DNA of 64,000 nt, taken from assembly GCA_003213625.1 (NCBI GenBank), contig QCMT01000003.1:62001-126000 (forward strand). The letters are read 5' to 3'. This document shows, piece by piece, positions 8,914 to 16,796 of this stretch (position 1 is its first letter; each line of letters opens with the position of its first letter). Origin of the DNA: OCS155 cluster bacterium AG-422-J23 (GTDB taxonomy: Bacteria; Actinomycetota; Acidimicrobiia; Actinomarinales; Actinomarinaceae). Both the position numbers and the translations under genes were made by a program. Below the pieces are notes generated by a model, which saw only the letters and a program-made list of their open reading frames with translations, made no database searches and was not told the origin of the DNA.

Positions 8914-9676
8914 GAATTATTATTTTAGGGGAGAAAAACCAATCATAATTCCCCACAGGGGTGGAATTAATGTAGTCCCTGAAAACACTTTACATGCTTT
9001 AGAACATACAGTTGAACACAACTTTACACACTTTGAAACTGATTTGAGAATGACAAAAGATGGGGAGATTATTTTAAACCATGATGCAACATTAGATAGA
9101 ACAACTCATGAAAAAGGAAACATATCTGAGTTAAATTGGAAAGATTTAAAAAAAATTAATGCTGGATCAAAATTTTATGAAAGAAAAGATTTAAACAGAA
9201 AGACCAGCTTTGTTTTATTGAAAGAGGCCTTATCTATTTTTGATAAACTTTGTTTTAATTTAGATTTAAAAGAATCTGGTATGGCGGAAAAAGTATACAA
9301 AATAATTAAAGAGACAAATGCCGAAGACAGAACCCTAGTCTCCTCATTTAGTCCATCACGATTGGATGAATTTATAGAGCTTTCTAATGGTGAAATATTA
9401 ACTTCAGGATCATTTAGGGAAAATGTCATTGCAAGATATTTACCAACAAAAAAACGTAATTTTAGAATACAAGCTCTTCAAGCACCTTTTATTTATAGAG
9501 GATTAAAAGTCCACTCAAGAAAGCTGAAAGAATTTTGTGAAATCAATAACTTATATTTACATATTTGGACTGTAAATAATGATGAAGATTTTGACAAATG
9601 TTTGGAGTTTGGGTGTGATGGAATTATGACTGACGAACCACTAAAGCTAAGAAAATATTTAGAGCGAAATAGCTAG
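8897..9676 (+). CDS. Glycerophosphodiester phosphodiesterase family protein
   Basis: GDPD-fold TIM-barrel hydrolase that normally releases glycerol 3-phosphate from phospholipid headgroup diesters. HRGG (residues 20-23), PENT (about 28), ETDLRMTKDG and NHDATLDRTT supply the catalytic histidines and metal-binding acids. The closing strand WTVNNDEDF...GIMTDEP is also typical. It has no signal peptide, so it is probably cytosolic. The GTG start lies inside the last codons of tldE (17-base overlap); a second GTG follows immediately. It could salvage phosphorus or recycle lipid. Confidence 0.88.
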   Translation: MVFLDRNYYFRGEKPIIIPHRGGINVVPENTLHALEHTVEHNFTHFETDLRMTKDGEIILNHDATLDRTTHEKGNISELNWKDLKKINAGSKFYERKDLNRKTSFVLLKEALSIFDKLCFNLDLKESGMAEKVYKIIKETNAEDRTLVSSFSPSRLDEFIELSNGEILTSGSFRENVIARYLPTKKRNFRIQALQAPFIYRGLKVHSRKLKEFCEINNLYLHIWTVNNDEDFDKCLEFGCDGIMTDEPLKLRKYLERNS

Positions 9677-10477
9677 TTACTTTGTATGAGACTTAATAAA
9701 TTTTTCTGCATCTCCAAAGATCTTCTTCTTTCTTTGAGGATCCATCTTATCTAAAGACCTAGTAAGCAATGAAAGTCTAGGATTTGATTCGTAAAAATCC
9801 CTGTTCTTTTCTGTAAATCTCCAGTACAGTCCATCTAAGGTATCACACCACTCACCTTTTTTATAATTACTCATTTTTAGTATGTAGTTTGATCCACAGG
9901 TATATGGCTTTGTTGACATCAAACCACCATCTGCATAAGTTGCCATGCCATAAACATTAGGAACCATTACCCAATCTGAAGAATCAATATACATCTCCAT
10001 AAACCATTTGTATATTTCATCAGGATGTATTTCACAAAGATTCATAATATTACTTATCACCATCAACCGTGGAATATGATGGACATAACCATCCCTTATT
10101 GTCGTTTTAATTGCATCGTCTAAAGGAATAATTCCTGTTTCACCTTCATACCAGGCTTCAGTTAATTTATTCTTATGGTTCCAATAATTCTGCTTGATTT
10201 GATATTCTCCTTCTTCTTGATAAATCCCTCTAATAAATTCTCTCCATCCGATTATTTGTCTTATAAACCCTTCGAGAGAATTAATCGGAACATTATATTT
10301 ATCTGCAAGTGTGGTTGATCTCTCAATGACATAAGAAGGTGTCAAAAGGCCAATATTTAGAAGTGAGCTTATACAGCTATGAAAAAGAAAATTTTCACCT
10401 TCCAACATTGCATCCTCATAAATTCCAAAATTTAAAAAACGATTTTTTATGAATTCATCAAGTTGTTTTTTTTGCAT
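9677..10477 (-). CDS. Photolyase/cryptochrome-related protein, C-terminal part (split gene)
   Basis: FAD-binding half of a COG3046-type (PhrB-like) prokaryotic photolyase. Recognisable stretches are FIKNRFLNFGIYEDAM at the start, VHHIPRLMVISN, WVMVPNVYGMATYADGG and KPYTCGSNYILKM, then LYWRF. The upstream reading frame encodes the N-terminal half of the same family, and the two frames meet at an eight-A run with a 20-base overlap. This frame's ATG lies within GATGC just before that run and could allow reinitiation. The cysteine pair expected for the FeS cluster of PhrB-type enzymes (YCxxC before LYW) is absent. Confidence 0.8.
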   Translation of the reverse strand: MQKKQLDEFIKNRFLNFGIYEDAMLEGENFLFHSCISSLLNIGLLTPSYVIERSTTLADKYNVPINSLEGFIRQIIGWREFIRGIYQEEGEYQIKQNYWNHKNKLTEAWYEGETGIIPLDDAIKTTIRDGYVHHIPRLMVISNIMNLCEIHPDEIYKWFMEMYIDSSDWVMVPNVYGMATYADGGLMSTKPYTCGSNYILKMSNYKKGEWCDTLDGLYWRFTEKNRDFYESNPRLSLLTRSLDKMDPQRKKKIFGDAEKFIKSHTK

Positions 10478-11171
10478 CTTTTCTAGTTACTGGAAACCAT
10501 AAGTTTGTTAATTCTCCAGGATGATTATGAAAATATTTACTGATTACTTTAATTACGTCGTCTTTATGTATAGAGTCTTTAAAACTTGGTAATGAGGGTA
10601 TTAATGTATCTTTTGGAATCTTTTTTCGGTTTTCTTCATCAAATGACCATTTACCTCCAACTGGTTGATCATTTTTATCCATCAGAATATTTAAGTCCCT
10701 TCTCGCTTTTTGGTAAAAAGATGCCATTCTATAAACTTTTTTTCCCTTTGCCATCTCATTAAACTTTTCTCTTTCAAAAATAAACATTGGGGATTTAATT
10801 ACTACTACATCAATTGAATTTTCAAACATTCTTTTTAGGAACTTCTTCTCAAAAGGCTTGTCTTCCAGTTCAAAAATTTGGATTTTATCAATTTTTCTTT
10901 TTTTCAAAAAACTAATCAGTAAGTCGAAGTAGTCTTTTTTGTTCTTTCTACTTTCAAGTTCAAAATAATTTACTTTTATTTCTTTTTTATTTAGTTCATC
11001 TCGATATTCCCTCATCGCAGTTAAGAACAGGTAAATTTTTAATTTATGATGATTAACATATGTGCATAGACCATAATCTTCAGCCATAAAAACTTCATTA
11101 CAGCCTTGGTCTTTTAGATATTTTGGATCAAATAATTGATTTCCTAATATAACAAAAAAATTATCCTTCAT
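10458..11171 (-). CDS. Photolyase/cryptochrome-related protein, N-terminal part (split gene)
   Basis: Antenna and Rossmann half of the same photolyase-related protein. The start MKDNFFVILGNQLFDP and the stretch YVNHHKLKIYLFLTAMREY match the family's N-terminus. That is why I chose the ATG at 11171; the longer open frame upstream only mirrors the divergent gene. The frame ends in FPVTRKDAKKTT, where the family continues into the helix that opens the next frame. Together the two parts give about 503 aa, the expected full length. Removing one A from the A8 run at 10466-10473 would join them. Confidence 0.75.
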   Translation of the reverse strand: MKDNFFVILGNQLFDPKYLKDQGCNEVFMAEDYGLCTYVNHHKLKIYLFLTAMREYRDELNKKEIKVNYFELESRKNKKDYFDLLISFLKKRKIDKIQIFELEDKPFEKKFLKRMFENSIDVVVIKSPMFIFEREKFNEMAKGKKVYRMASFYQKARRDLNILMDKNDQPVGGKWSFDEENRKKIPKDTLIPSLPSFKDSIHKDDVIKVISKYFHNHPGELTNLWFPVTRKDAKKTT

Positions 11172-11222
11172 GATTCCAAAACATAGTTTACCATTATTAG
11201 TAACAACAAAATAAATCACCAT

Positions 11223-11230
11223 GGGGGAGG
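11223..11230 (+). promoter_or_regulatory. Strong Shine-Dalgarno selecting a TTG start
   Basis: GGGGGAGG ends 5 bases before TTG at 11236. In a window where most genes have weak ribosome sites this stands out. It fixes the TTG as the start of the IDO gene. Confidence 0.7.
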
Positions 11231-11235
11231 ACTGA

Positions 11236-12351
11236 TTGGATTTTTCTATTCTTGAAAGCGGCTTTCTGCCATCAAAAATATCAACTATTCTCTCAAAAGA
11301 ATTTGATGACATTGAATATGTTGGAAACAATCTTCCAAAAATATTAGCAAACAATCAAATTGAGTCTGAAGTATTAAATCTAGAACCAGAAAAAGATATA
11401 TCAAATCTGGGTATTGATGAGTTAGAAAGAGCGATGTTATTGTACTCGTATATTGGTCATGCTTATATCTGGGGCAATTTAAAGACAGACAAAGTAATTC
11501 CAAAAAATATATCAAAAACATGGTTTAAAATATCTCAAAAGTTGGGAAGGCCACCAATCTTGTCTTATGCATCTTATGCTTTAAATAATTGGAAAATGCA
11601 GGATAAAAACAAACCATTCGATTTAGAAAATATAAAAATTTTACAAAACTTTTTAGGAGGAATAGACGAAGACTGGTTTATCATGATTCACGTAGCTATT
11701 GAGTATGAAGCCAAAGAAATACTATCTAACTTAAAACACTATTTCCTTGATCAAAATGAAGATCAATCATTTCTAGAAAGTGCACTTGAAAGTATAAGAA
11801 AAATTAATTCAATAATGAACAGAATGCCTGAAAAATGTGATCCATTTATTTACTACAATCGTGTAAGACCATATATATTTGGCTGGAAAAATAATCCCGC
11901 AACACCACAAGGTGTAATTTATGAAGAGGTTGATGAATACAATGGCAAACCTCAGCTTTTTAGAGGAGAAACTGGTGCTCAAAGTTCAATAGTGCCAGCT
12001 TTAGATGCACTTCTTGGAATAACCCACTCGAATGATCCACTAAGAGAGTATTTGGATGAAATGAGATTGTATATGCCTATCGAACATAGATATATATTAA
12101 ATTATTTAGATGAATGGTCTGAAAGTAAGAGAAGCATCGTTACAAACCAAGATAAATCAGTCAAATTAACCAAGGAAATAATAAAAGAAGTTCACACTTT
12201 TAGAAATAAACACTTGGAGTATGCAAGGACATATATACATGAACAGTCATTGTCTAACCAAAATAATTCAAATGTTGTAGGAACGGGAGGAACACCTTTT
12301 ATGAAATATTTAGACAAACACCTTCAGGAGACAGTTCCAACTAATGATTAA
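11236..12351 (+). CDS. Indoleamine 2,3-dioxygenase family heme protein
   Basis: Resembles eukaryotic IDO along its length; IDO opens the indole ring of tryptophan to N-formylkynurenine using heme and O2. Matching blocks include YIGHAYIW, RPPILSYASYALNNWK, VRPYIFGWKNNP (human LRIYLSGWKGNP, keeping the substrate-binding Arg), GAQSSIVPALDALLGI, RLYMPIEHR and GTGGTPFM. His326 in NKHLEYARTYI aligns with the proximal heme ligand. By my alignment the distal Ser167 of human IDO1 is His here, as in tryptophan 2,3-dioxygenases. Its TAA overlaps the ATG of alanine dehydrogenase. No formamidase or kynureninase is in view, so the substrate remains inferred. Confidence 0.88.
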   Translation: MDFSILESGFLPSKISTILSKEFDDIEYVGNNLPKILANNQIESEVLNLEPEKDISNLGIDELERAMLLYSYIGHAYIWGNLKTDKVIPKNISKTWFKISQKLGRPPILSYASYALNNWKMQDKNKPFDLENIKILQNFLGGIDEDWFIMIHVAIEYEAKEILSNLKHYFLDQNEDQSFLESALESIRKINSIMNRMPEKCDPFIYYNRVRPYIFGWKNNPATPQGVIYEEVDEYNGKPQLFRGETGAQSSIVPALDALLGITHSNDPLREYLDEMRLYMPIEHRYILNYLDEWSESKRSIVTNQDKSVKLTKEIIKEVHTFRNKHLEYARTYIHEQSLSNQNNSNVVGTGGTPFMKYLDKHLQETVPTND

Positions 12352-13447
12352 AAAACTTGGGATACCAAAAGAAGTAAAACAAGACGAGGGAAGAGTAGCT
12401 TTAATACCTAAGCATATAACACAATTTACAGGCCTCGCTGATATTTACATTGAATCAGGGGCTGGCCAAGGATCGGGATTTTCAGATAAAGATTATGAAT
12501 CTGCAGGTGCAAAAATATTAGGCTCAGCTGAAGAATTATATGAATCATCTGAAATAATTTGTAAGGTCAAAGAACCACAAGAACAAGAGTTTGATCTTTT
12601 GAAACCATCACATGTTTTGTTTGGGTACTTACATTTGGCATCTAACTTATCAATGACAAAAAAGCTTCTAGAAAAAAAGTTAACTGGTATTGCTACTGAA
12701 ATGATTATGGATGGAAATCAGTATCCTCTCTTGATACCTATGTCTAAAATAGCCGGAAATCTAGCAATTCAAAAAGGAATGCAATTTTTGGAATATTCTT
12801 CACAAGGCAAAGGGCTATTATTATCTTCAATTTCAGATGAGAGTAATTCAAAGGTAGTTGTAATTGGATGTGGTGAAGTTGGTAGAGCTTCAATTGATAA
12901 ATCTATTCAAATTGGAGCTTCTGTTGTTGCAATAGATTTAAATGAAGAAATTTTGACAGAATTAAAAAATACATATCAAGATAAAATAACAACAATAATT
13001 GCTGGGAGTGAAGAAGCAAAAAATGAAGTTAGATCGGCAGATCTTGTTATAGGAGCTGTACTATTGCCAGGAAGAAATCCTCCTATTGTAATTACCGAAG
13101 AAGACATAAACCAGATGGAAAAAGGCACAGTAATCATTGATGTTGCAATTGATCAAGGAGGGTGTGTAGAAAATGTAAAACCAAATACACATAGTGAACC
13201 ATTTGAAATAAGAAACGGGATAATAATTTCAGCAATCGCAAATTTGCCGGGGGCAGTTCCTAAAACATCCTCAATAGAACTTTCTACAATTTTGCAAAAT
13301 TACATAGATGATTTGCTTATAGAGGATTGGTTTGAAAAATATAAAAGTAATCCAAACTTAAGGCCCTCATTGCAGATACACAATGGAATGTTGTTATCTG
13401 CTGAGGTTGGAGATAGTTTAAGTTTACCAGTAACTAAGTTAGTTTAG
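12344..13447 (+). CDS. ald: Alanine dehydrogenase
   Basis: NAD-dependent interconversion of L-alanine and pyruvate plus ammonia. The N-terminus IGIPKE-type segment (LGIPKEVKQDEGRVAL), CKVKEP at residues 73-78 (substrate-binding Lys) and YLHLAS at 95-100 (catalytic His97) are canonical. The NAD fold has VVIGCGEVGRAS. The C-terminal helix ends in NGMLLSAEVG. At 367 aa it is full length. The 8-base overlap with the IDO gene suggests coupled translation. It could use alanine released by kynureninase, but that enzyme is not seen here. Confidence 0.94.
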   Translation: MIKKLGIPKEVKQDEGRVALIPKHITQFTGLADIYIESGAGQGSGFSDKDYESAGAKILGSAEELYESSEIICKVKEPQEQEFDLLKPSHVLFGYLHLASNLSMTKKLLEKKLTGIATEMIMDGNQYPLLIPMSKIAGNLAIQKGMQFLEYSSQGKGLLLSSISDESNSKVVVIGCGEVGRASIDKSIQIGASVVAIDLNEEILTELKNTYQDKITTIIAGSEEAKNEVRSADLVIGAVLLPGRNPPIVITEEDINQMEKGTVIIDVAIDQGGCVENVKPNTHSEPFEIRNGIIISAIANLPGAVPKTSSIELSTILQNYIDDLLIEDWFEKYKSNPNLRPSLQIHNGMLLSAEVGDSLSLPVTKLV

Positions 13448-14021
13448 GTTTCCAGTCTTTTCTTGATTTACTAAAGTTTTCAATATCACTGATATATTCG
13501 AGAGTAATATCGATTTTATCAAGTCCTTTTAAAATTCTATTTTGAGAAAAATCATCAAGATCAAACGAAAACTCAATCTCTTCACATTTAACAGACTTTT
13601 CCTCAATAGAGATATATATGTTTGTTTTCGGATTGTTTTCAATTTTGTTAAAAAGAGCTTCAACATTTTTTGAAGATGTTTCAATTGGCACAAGACCAAT
13701 ATTTATAGAATTTAATTTAAATATATCTGCAAATTTTGTTGAAATAATGGCATCAAACCCCCAGTCTTGGAGTCCCCAAGGGGCGTGTTCTCGAGAAGAA
13801 CCAGTTCCAAAATTATCTCCCGCAACTAAAACTTTTGCTTCTTGATATTCTTTTTTATTTAATGAAAAATCTGGATCTTTTTTCCAGTCATAAAACAAAA
13901 ATTCACCATAACCAGATCTTTCGACACGTTTAAGAAATTGCTTTGGCATAATTTGATCAGTATCAACATTTGACATTTTTAAAGGAAGCATTGTTGAATT
14001 TATTAGATTAAGTTTTTTCAT
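13434..14021 (-). CDS. leuD: 3-isopropylmalate dehydratase small subunit
   Basis: Small (swivelling domain) subunit of isopropylmalate isomerase in leucine synthesis. The signature FGTGSSREHAPWGLQDWGFDAIIS is near residues 71-94 and the start has MSNVDTDQIMPKQFLK. The length of 195 aa is normal. It begins one base after the leuC stop, so the pair is co-translated. It converges on ald with a 14-base overlap and no terminator between. Confidence 0.95.
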   Translation of the reverse strand: MKKLNLINSTMLPLKMSNVDTDQIMPKQFLKRVERSGYGEFLFYDWKKDPDFSLNKKEYQEAKVLVAGDNFGTGSSREHAPWGLQDWGFDAIISTKFADIFKLNSINIGLVPIETSSKNVEALFNKIENNPKTNIYISIEEKSVKCEEIEFSFDLDDFSQNRILKGLDKIDITLEYISDIENFSKSRKDWKPKLT

Positions 14022-14022
14022 T

Positions 14023-15420
14023 TTATAAATCCCTTATGTCTACAAATTTTCCATAGATTGCAGCTGCTGCAGCCATTTTTGGACTTACTAAATGTGTTCT
14101 TCCCCCAGCTCCCTGTCTTCCTTCATAATTTCTATTTGAAGTAGAAGCACAGCGTTCACCTGGACTTAATATATCTGGATTCATACCCAGACACATTGAA
14201 CATCCTGCTTCTCTCCAATCAAAACCTGCATCAATAAAAATTTTGTCTAATCCTTCTTCCTCAGCTTGATTTTTTACAAGTGTTGACCCAGGGACAACCA
14301 TGGCACCAACGGTCTCTGATACTTTTTTGCCCTTTATAACTTGGGCAGCCTCTCTTAAATCCTCAATACGACCATTGGTACAACTGCCTATAAACACCCT
14401 ATCTAAACTGATTTCATTAATTTTTATTCCGGGCTCTAAATCCATGTACTCTAAAGCTCTAATTGCTGCTTCTTTATCTGATTCGTCTTGAAAATTATCA
14501 GGATGAGGAATTTCGTCATTTATGAATATAACTTGTGATGGATTTGTACCCCAAGAAACTGATGGTTCAAGCTCCCCAGCATTTATTGTTACAACTTTAT
14601 CAAAAGCAGCGTCATCATCAGAAAAAAGTTCACCCCACTCATTTATTGCATCATTCCAATCAGAGTCTTTGGGAGCATAGTTTTTATCTTTTAAATAATT
14701 GAAAGTAGTTTCATCTGGAGCAATCATTCCTGCTCTTGCTCCACCTTCGATTGACATATTACAAATTGTCATTCTATTCTCCATGCTCATATTTTTTATA
14801 ACATCACCAACGTATTCAATTACATGACCGGCACCACCTCCAGTTCCAATTTTTCTGATGATGCCTAAAATAATATCTTTAGGTCCAACTCCATCTGAGA
14901 CATCTCCAATAACTTCAACCTTCATTGTTTTTGGTTTTTCCATCGCTAAAGTCTGAGTAGCTAGAACATGTTCAACCTCTGAAGTGCCAATTCCAAATGC
15001 TAATGCTCCGAAAGCACCATGTGTTGCTGTATGGCTATCTCCACACACAATAGTCATTCCAGGTTGAGTAATCCCTTGTTCAGGTCCTATAACGTGAACG
15101 ATTCCTTGACGGGGATCATTAATTCCAAAAAGAGTGACTCCAAATTCCTTACAATTGTTTTCTAAAGCTTCAATTTGAATTTTTGAAAGAGGATCTTTTA
15201 TTCCCAATAGTCTGTTCGATGTTGGGACACCGTGATCAACTGTTGCCAAAGTTAATTCAGGATATTTTACTTTTCGACCAGAGATTCTTAGACTATCAAA
15301 CGCTTGAGGTGAAGTAACTTCATGGACAAGATGTAAATCAATAAATATTAAGTTCGTACTCTCATCAATAGACGTAACGAGGTGATTATCCCAGATTTTA
15401 TCAAATAATGTTTTTCTCAT
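14023..15420 (-). CDS. leuC: 3-isopropylmalate dehydratase large subunit
   Basis: Catalytic [4Fe-4S] subunit converting 2-isopropylmalate to 3-isopropylmalate. The cluster cysteines are Cys347 in GSCTNGR and Cys407/Cys410 in [19 protein letters not shown] (126-138) and the serine segment [10 protein letters not shown] near the C-terminus are also present. At 465 aa it is complete. LeuA and leuB are not in the window. A TATAAT box lies 12-17 bases upstream, giving a very short leader; no T-box or leader peptide is visible. Confidence 0.96.
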   Translation of the reverse strand: MRKTLFDKIWDNHLVTSIDESTNLIFIDLHLVHEVTSPQAFDSLRISGRKVKYPELTLATVDHGVPTSNRLLGIKDPLSKIQIEALENNCKEFGVTLFGINDPRQGIVHVIGPEQGITQPGMTIVCGDSHTATHGAFGALAFGIGTSEVEHVLATQTLAMEKPKTMKVEVIGDVSDGVGPKDIILGIIRKIGTGGGAGHVIEYVGDVIKNMSMENRMTICNMSIEGGARAGMIAPDETTFNYLKDKNYAPKDSDWNDAINEWGELFSDDDAAFDKVVTINAGELEPSVSWGTNPSQVIFINDEIPHPDNFQDESDKEAAIRALEYMDLEPGIKINEISLDRVFIGSCTNGRIEDLREAAQVIKGKKVSETVGAMVVPGSTLVKNQAEEEGLDKIFIDAGFDWREAGCSMCLGMNPDILSPGERCASTSNRNYEGRQGAGGRTHLVSPKMAAAAAIYGKFVDIRDL

Positions 15421-15431
15421 ATTATGTACAA

Positions 15432-15437
15432 ATTATA
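15432..15437 (-). promoter_or_regulatory. -10 box for leuCD
   Basis: A perfect TATAAT on the minus strand, 11 bases before the leuC ATG. Transcription would start about 5 bases before the codon, making the mRNA nearly leaderless. The -35 region is weak. Confidence 0.4.
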
Positions 15438-15512
15438 TTATTTTTTTAAATAAATTAATAGAGTTGTTTTAATCATTATCATTTAATCAATACATATTTA
15501 AAATAGGCCATC

Positions 15513-16739
15513 ATGGAAACAATTATTGAAAAATTCTTAGAAATAGCGATTATATTAGTAGCTGCTAAGTTCGGTGCAGAATTAATGAGAAGAATTAATC
15601 AACCTGCAGTAATAGGAGAGTTAGTCATCGGAATCATTATTGGTTATTACGGACTAGGCCTTCTTCCTCATTTTGAATCTGGAGATGTTGTGTCTACTTT
15701 AGCTGAGATTGGTGTAGTTCTTTTGCTGTTTGAAGTAGGATTAGAAACTAATTTAGACGAGTTTATTGAATTAGGCTCAACTTCTCTTCTTGTAGCATTA
15801 ATTGGTGTTGTAGCACCATTTGCTTTGGGCTTTGGCTCAATCTATGCACTCAATTTAGGAGGAGAAGATCAGTTCGGAATAGCTTTATTCGTAGGTGCAG
15901 CAATGACAGCAACTTCAGTAGGCATTACCGCCAGAGTGTTTGGAGACTTAGGTGCTTTAAAATCAAAAGAAGCAAAAACAATCATAGGCGCAGCAGTTGT
16001 AGATGATATTTTAGGTTTATTAATTCTTACTGTTGTTGCAGGGGTTCTAGGAAGTTCAGGAGATTTCTCAATAGTTGATCTTGGAATAATCAGCGCAAAG
16101 GCAATCGGTTTTTTAGTTGCAGTAGTAATTGTTGGAAGAAAACTTTCCAAACCAATATTTAACTTCTTTGTAAAAATTCCATCACCTGGAACGTTTGTAA
16201 CTGGTAGTTTTATATTTGCAATGTTGCTTGGTGCAGCAGCCCACTTTGTAGGACTTCATCCTATTGTAGGAGCATTTGCAGGAGGTGTAGTTGCTGGTGA
16301 ATCAGGCATGACTCATAGAATTAGAGATGAGATGAAGCCTCTAAACTTTTTACTCGTTCCAATATTTTTTGTATATATTGGTTCGGAAGTAAACATTCAA
16401 ACTTTAGCTTCTCTTGATGTATTTTTATATGGAATGCTGGTCAGTCTTTTAGCGTTAGTTGGTAAATATGTATCAGCTCTGGGAGCTATGGGTAAAGGAT
16501 TAAATACTTCTTTAATTGGAATTGGAATGTCTCCAAGAGGTGAGGTTGGGCTTATATTTGTTGCTGTTGCTACAACCACACTATCAGACATAATTACAGG
16601 TGATATTATCTCAATAATTATCTGGATGGTAATAGTCACTACAGTTATTGCACCAATTCTACTAAATAGGATTTTACAAAAGGTACCTCTTTCTGAAAGA
16701 GATGATGATGAAAGGTTCGAAACACCTGTTGTAGAATAA
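15513..16739 (+). CDS. Cation/proton antiporter, CPA2 (NapA/KefB-like)
   Basis: About twelve hydrophobic helices in 408 aa, with family features VIGELVIGIIIGYYGLG, EIGVVLLLFEVGLE and a paired Asp motif VVDDILGL at residues 164-165. A DD pair is typical of electrogenic Na+/H+ exchangers of the NapA type, so sodium export is the likeliest role. There is no C-terminal TrkA-N or RCK domain, unlike full KefB. It stands alone after a divergent promoter region and precedes the pyrophosphatase on the same strand, suggesting a shared ion-homeostasis theme. Confidence 0.85.
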   Translation: METIIEKFLEIAIILVAAKFGAELMRRINQPAVIGELVIGIIIGYYGLGLLPHFESGDVVSTLAEIGVVLLLFEVGLETNLDEFIELGSTSLLVALIGVVAPFALGFGSIYALNLGGEDQFGIALFVGAAMTATSVGITARVFGDLGALKSKEAKTIIGAAVVDDILGLLILTVVAGVLGSSGDFSIVDLGIISAKAIGFLVAVVIVGRKLSKPIFNFFVKIPSPGTFVTGSFIFAMLLGAAAHFVGLHPIVGAFAGGVVAGESGMTHRIRDEMKPLNFLLVPIFFVYIGSEVNIQTLASLDVFLYGMLVSLLALVGKYVSALGAMGKGLNTSLIGIGMSPRGEVGLIFVAVATTTLSDIITGDIISIIIWMVIVTTVIAPILLNRILQKVPLSERDDDERFETPVVE

Positions 16740-16757
16740 GAAGATAAAAAAAATTAA

Positions 16758-16763
16758 TATAAT
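16758..16763 (+). promoter_or_regulatory. -10 box for hppA
   Basis: A perfect TATAAT is followed about 24 bases later by GGGGG and then the ATG at 16797. The poly-G ribosome site sits 5 bases from that ATG and favours it over the upstream in-frame TTG at 16785. Confidence 0.4.
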
Positions 16764-16796
16764 TAATATATATTTATTCACTAATTGGGGGAATTA

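Noticed and set aside
10466-10473. Selenocysteine read-through at the TGA ending the photolyase N-terminal frame
   Set aside because: The continuation is in another frame; reading through the TGA does not give the family sequence, whereas a one-base shift does.
11172-11354. Upstream extension of the photolyase N-terminal frame
   Set aside because: It overlaps the divergent IDO gene and has no family similarity; the family N-terminus begins at the ATG at 11171.
16785-16796. TTG start for hppA
   Set aside because: GGGGG precedes the ATG at 16797 at proper spacing, and the extra four residues are not typical.
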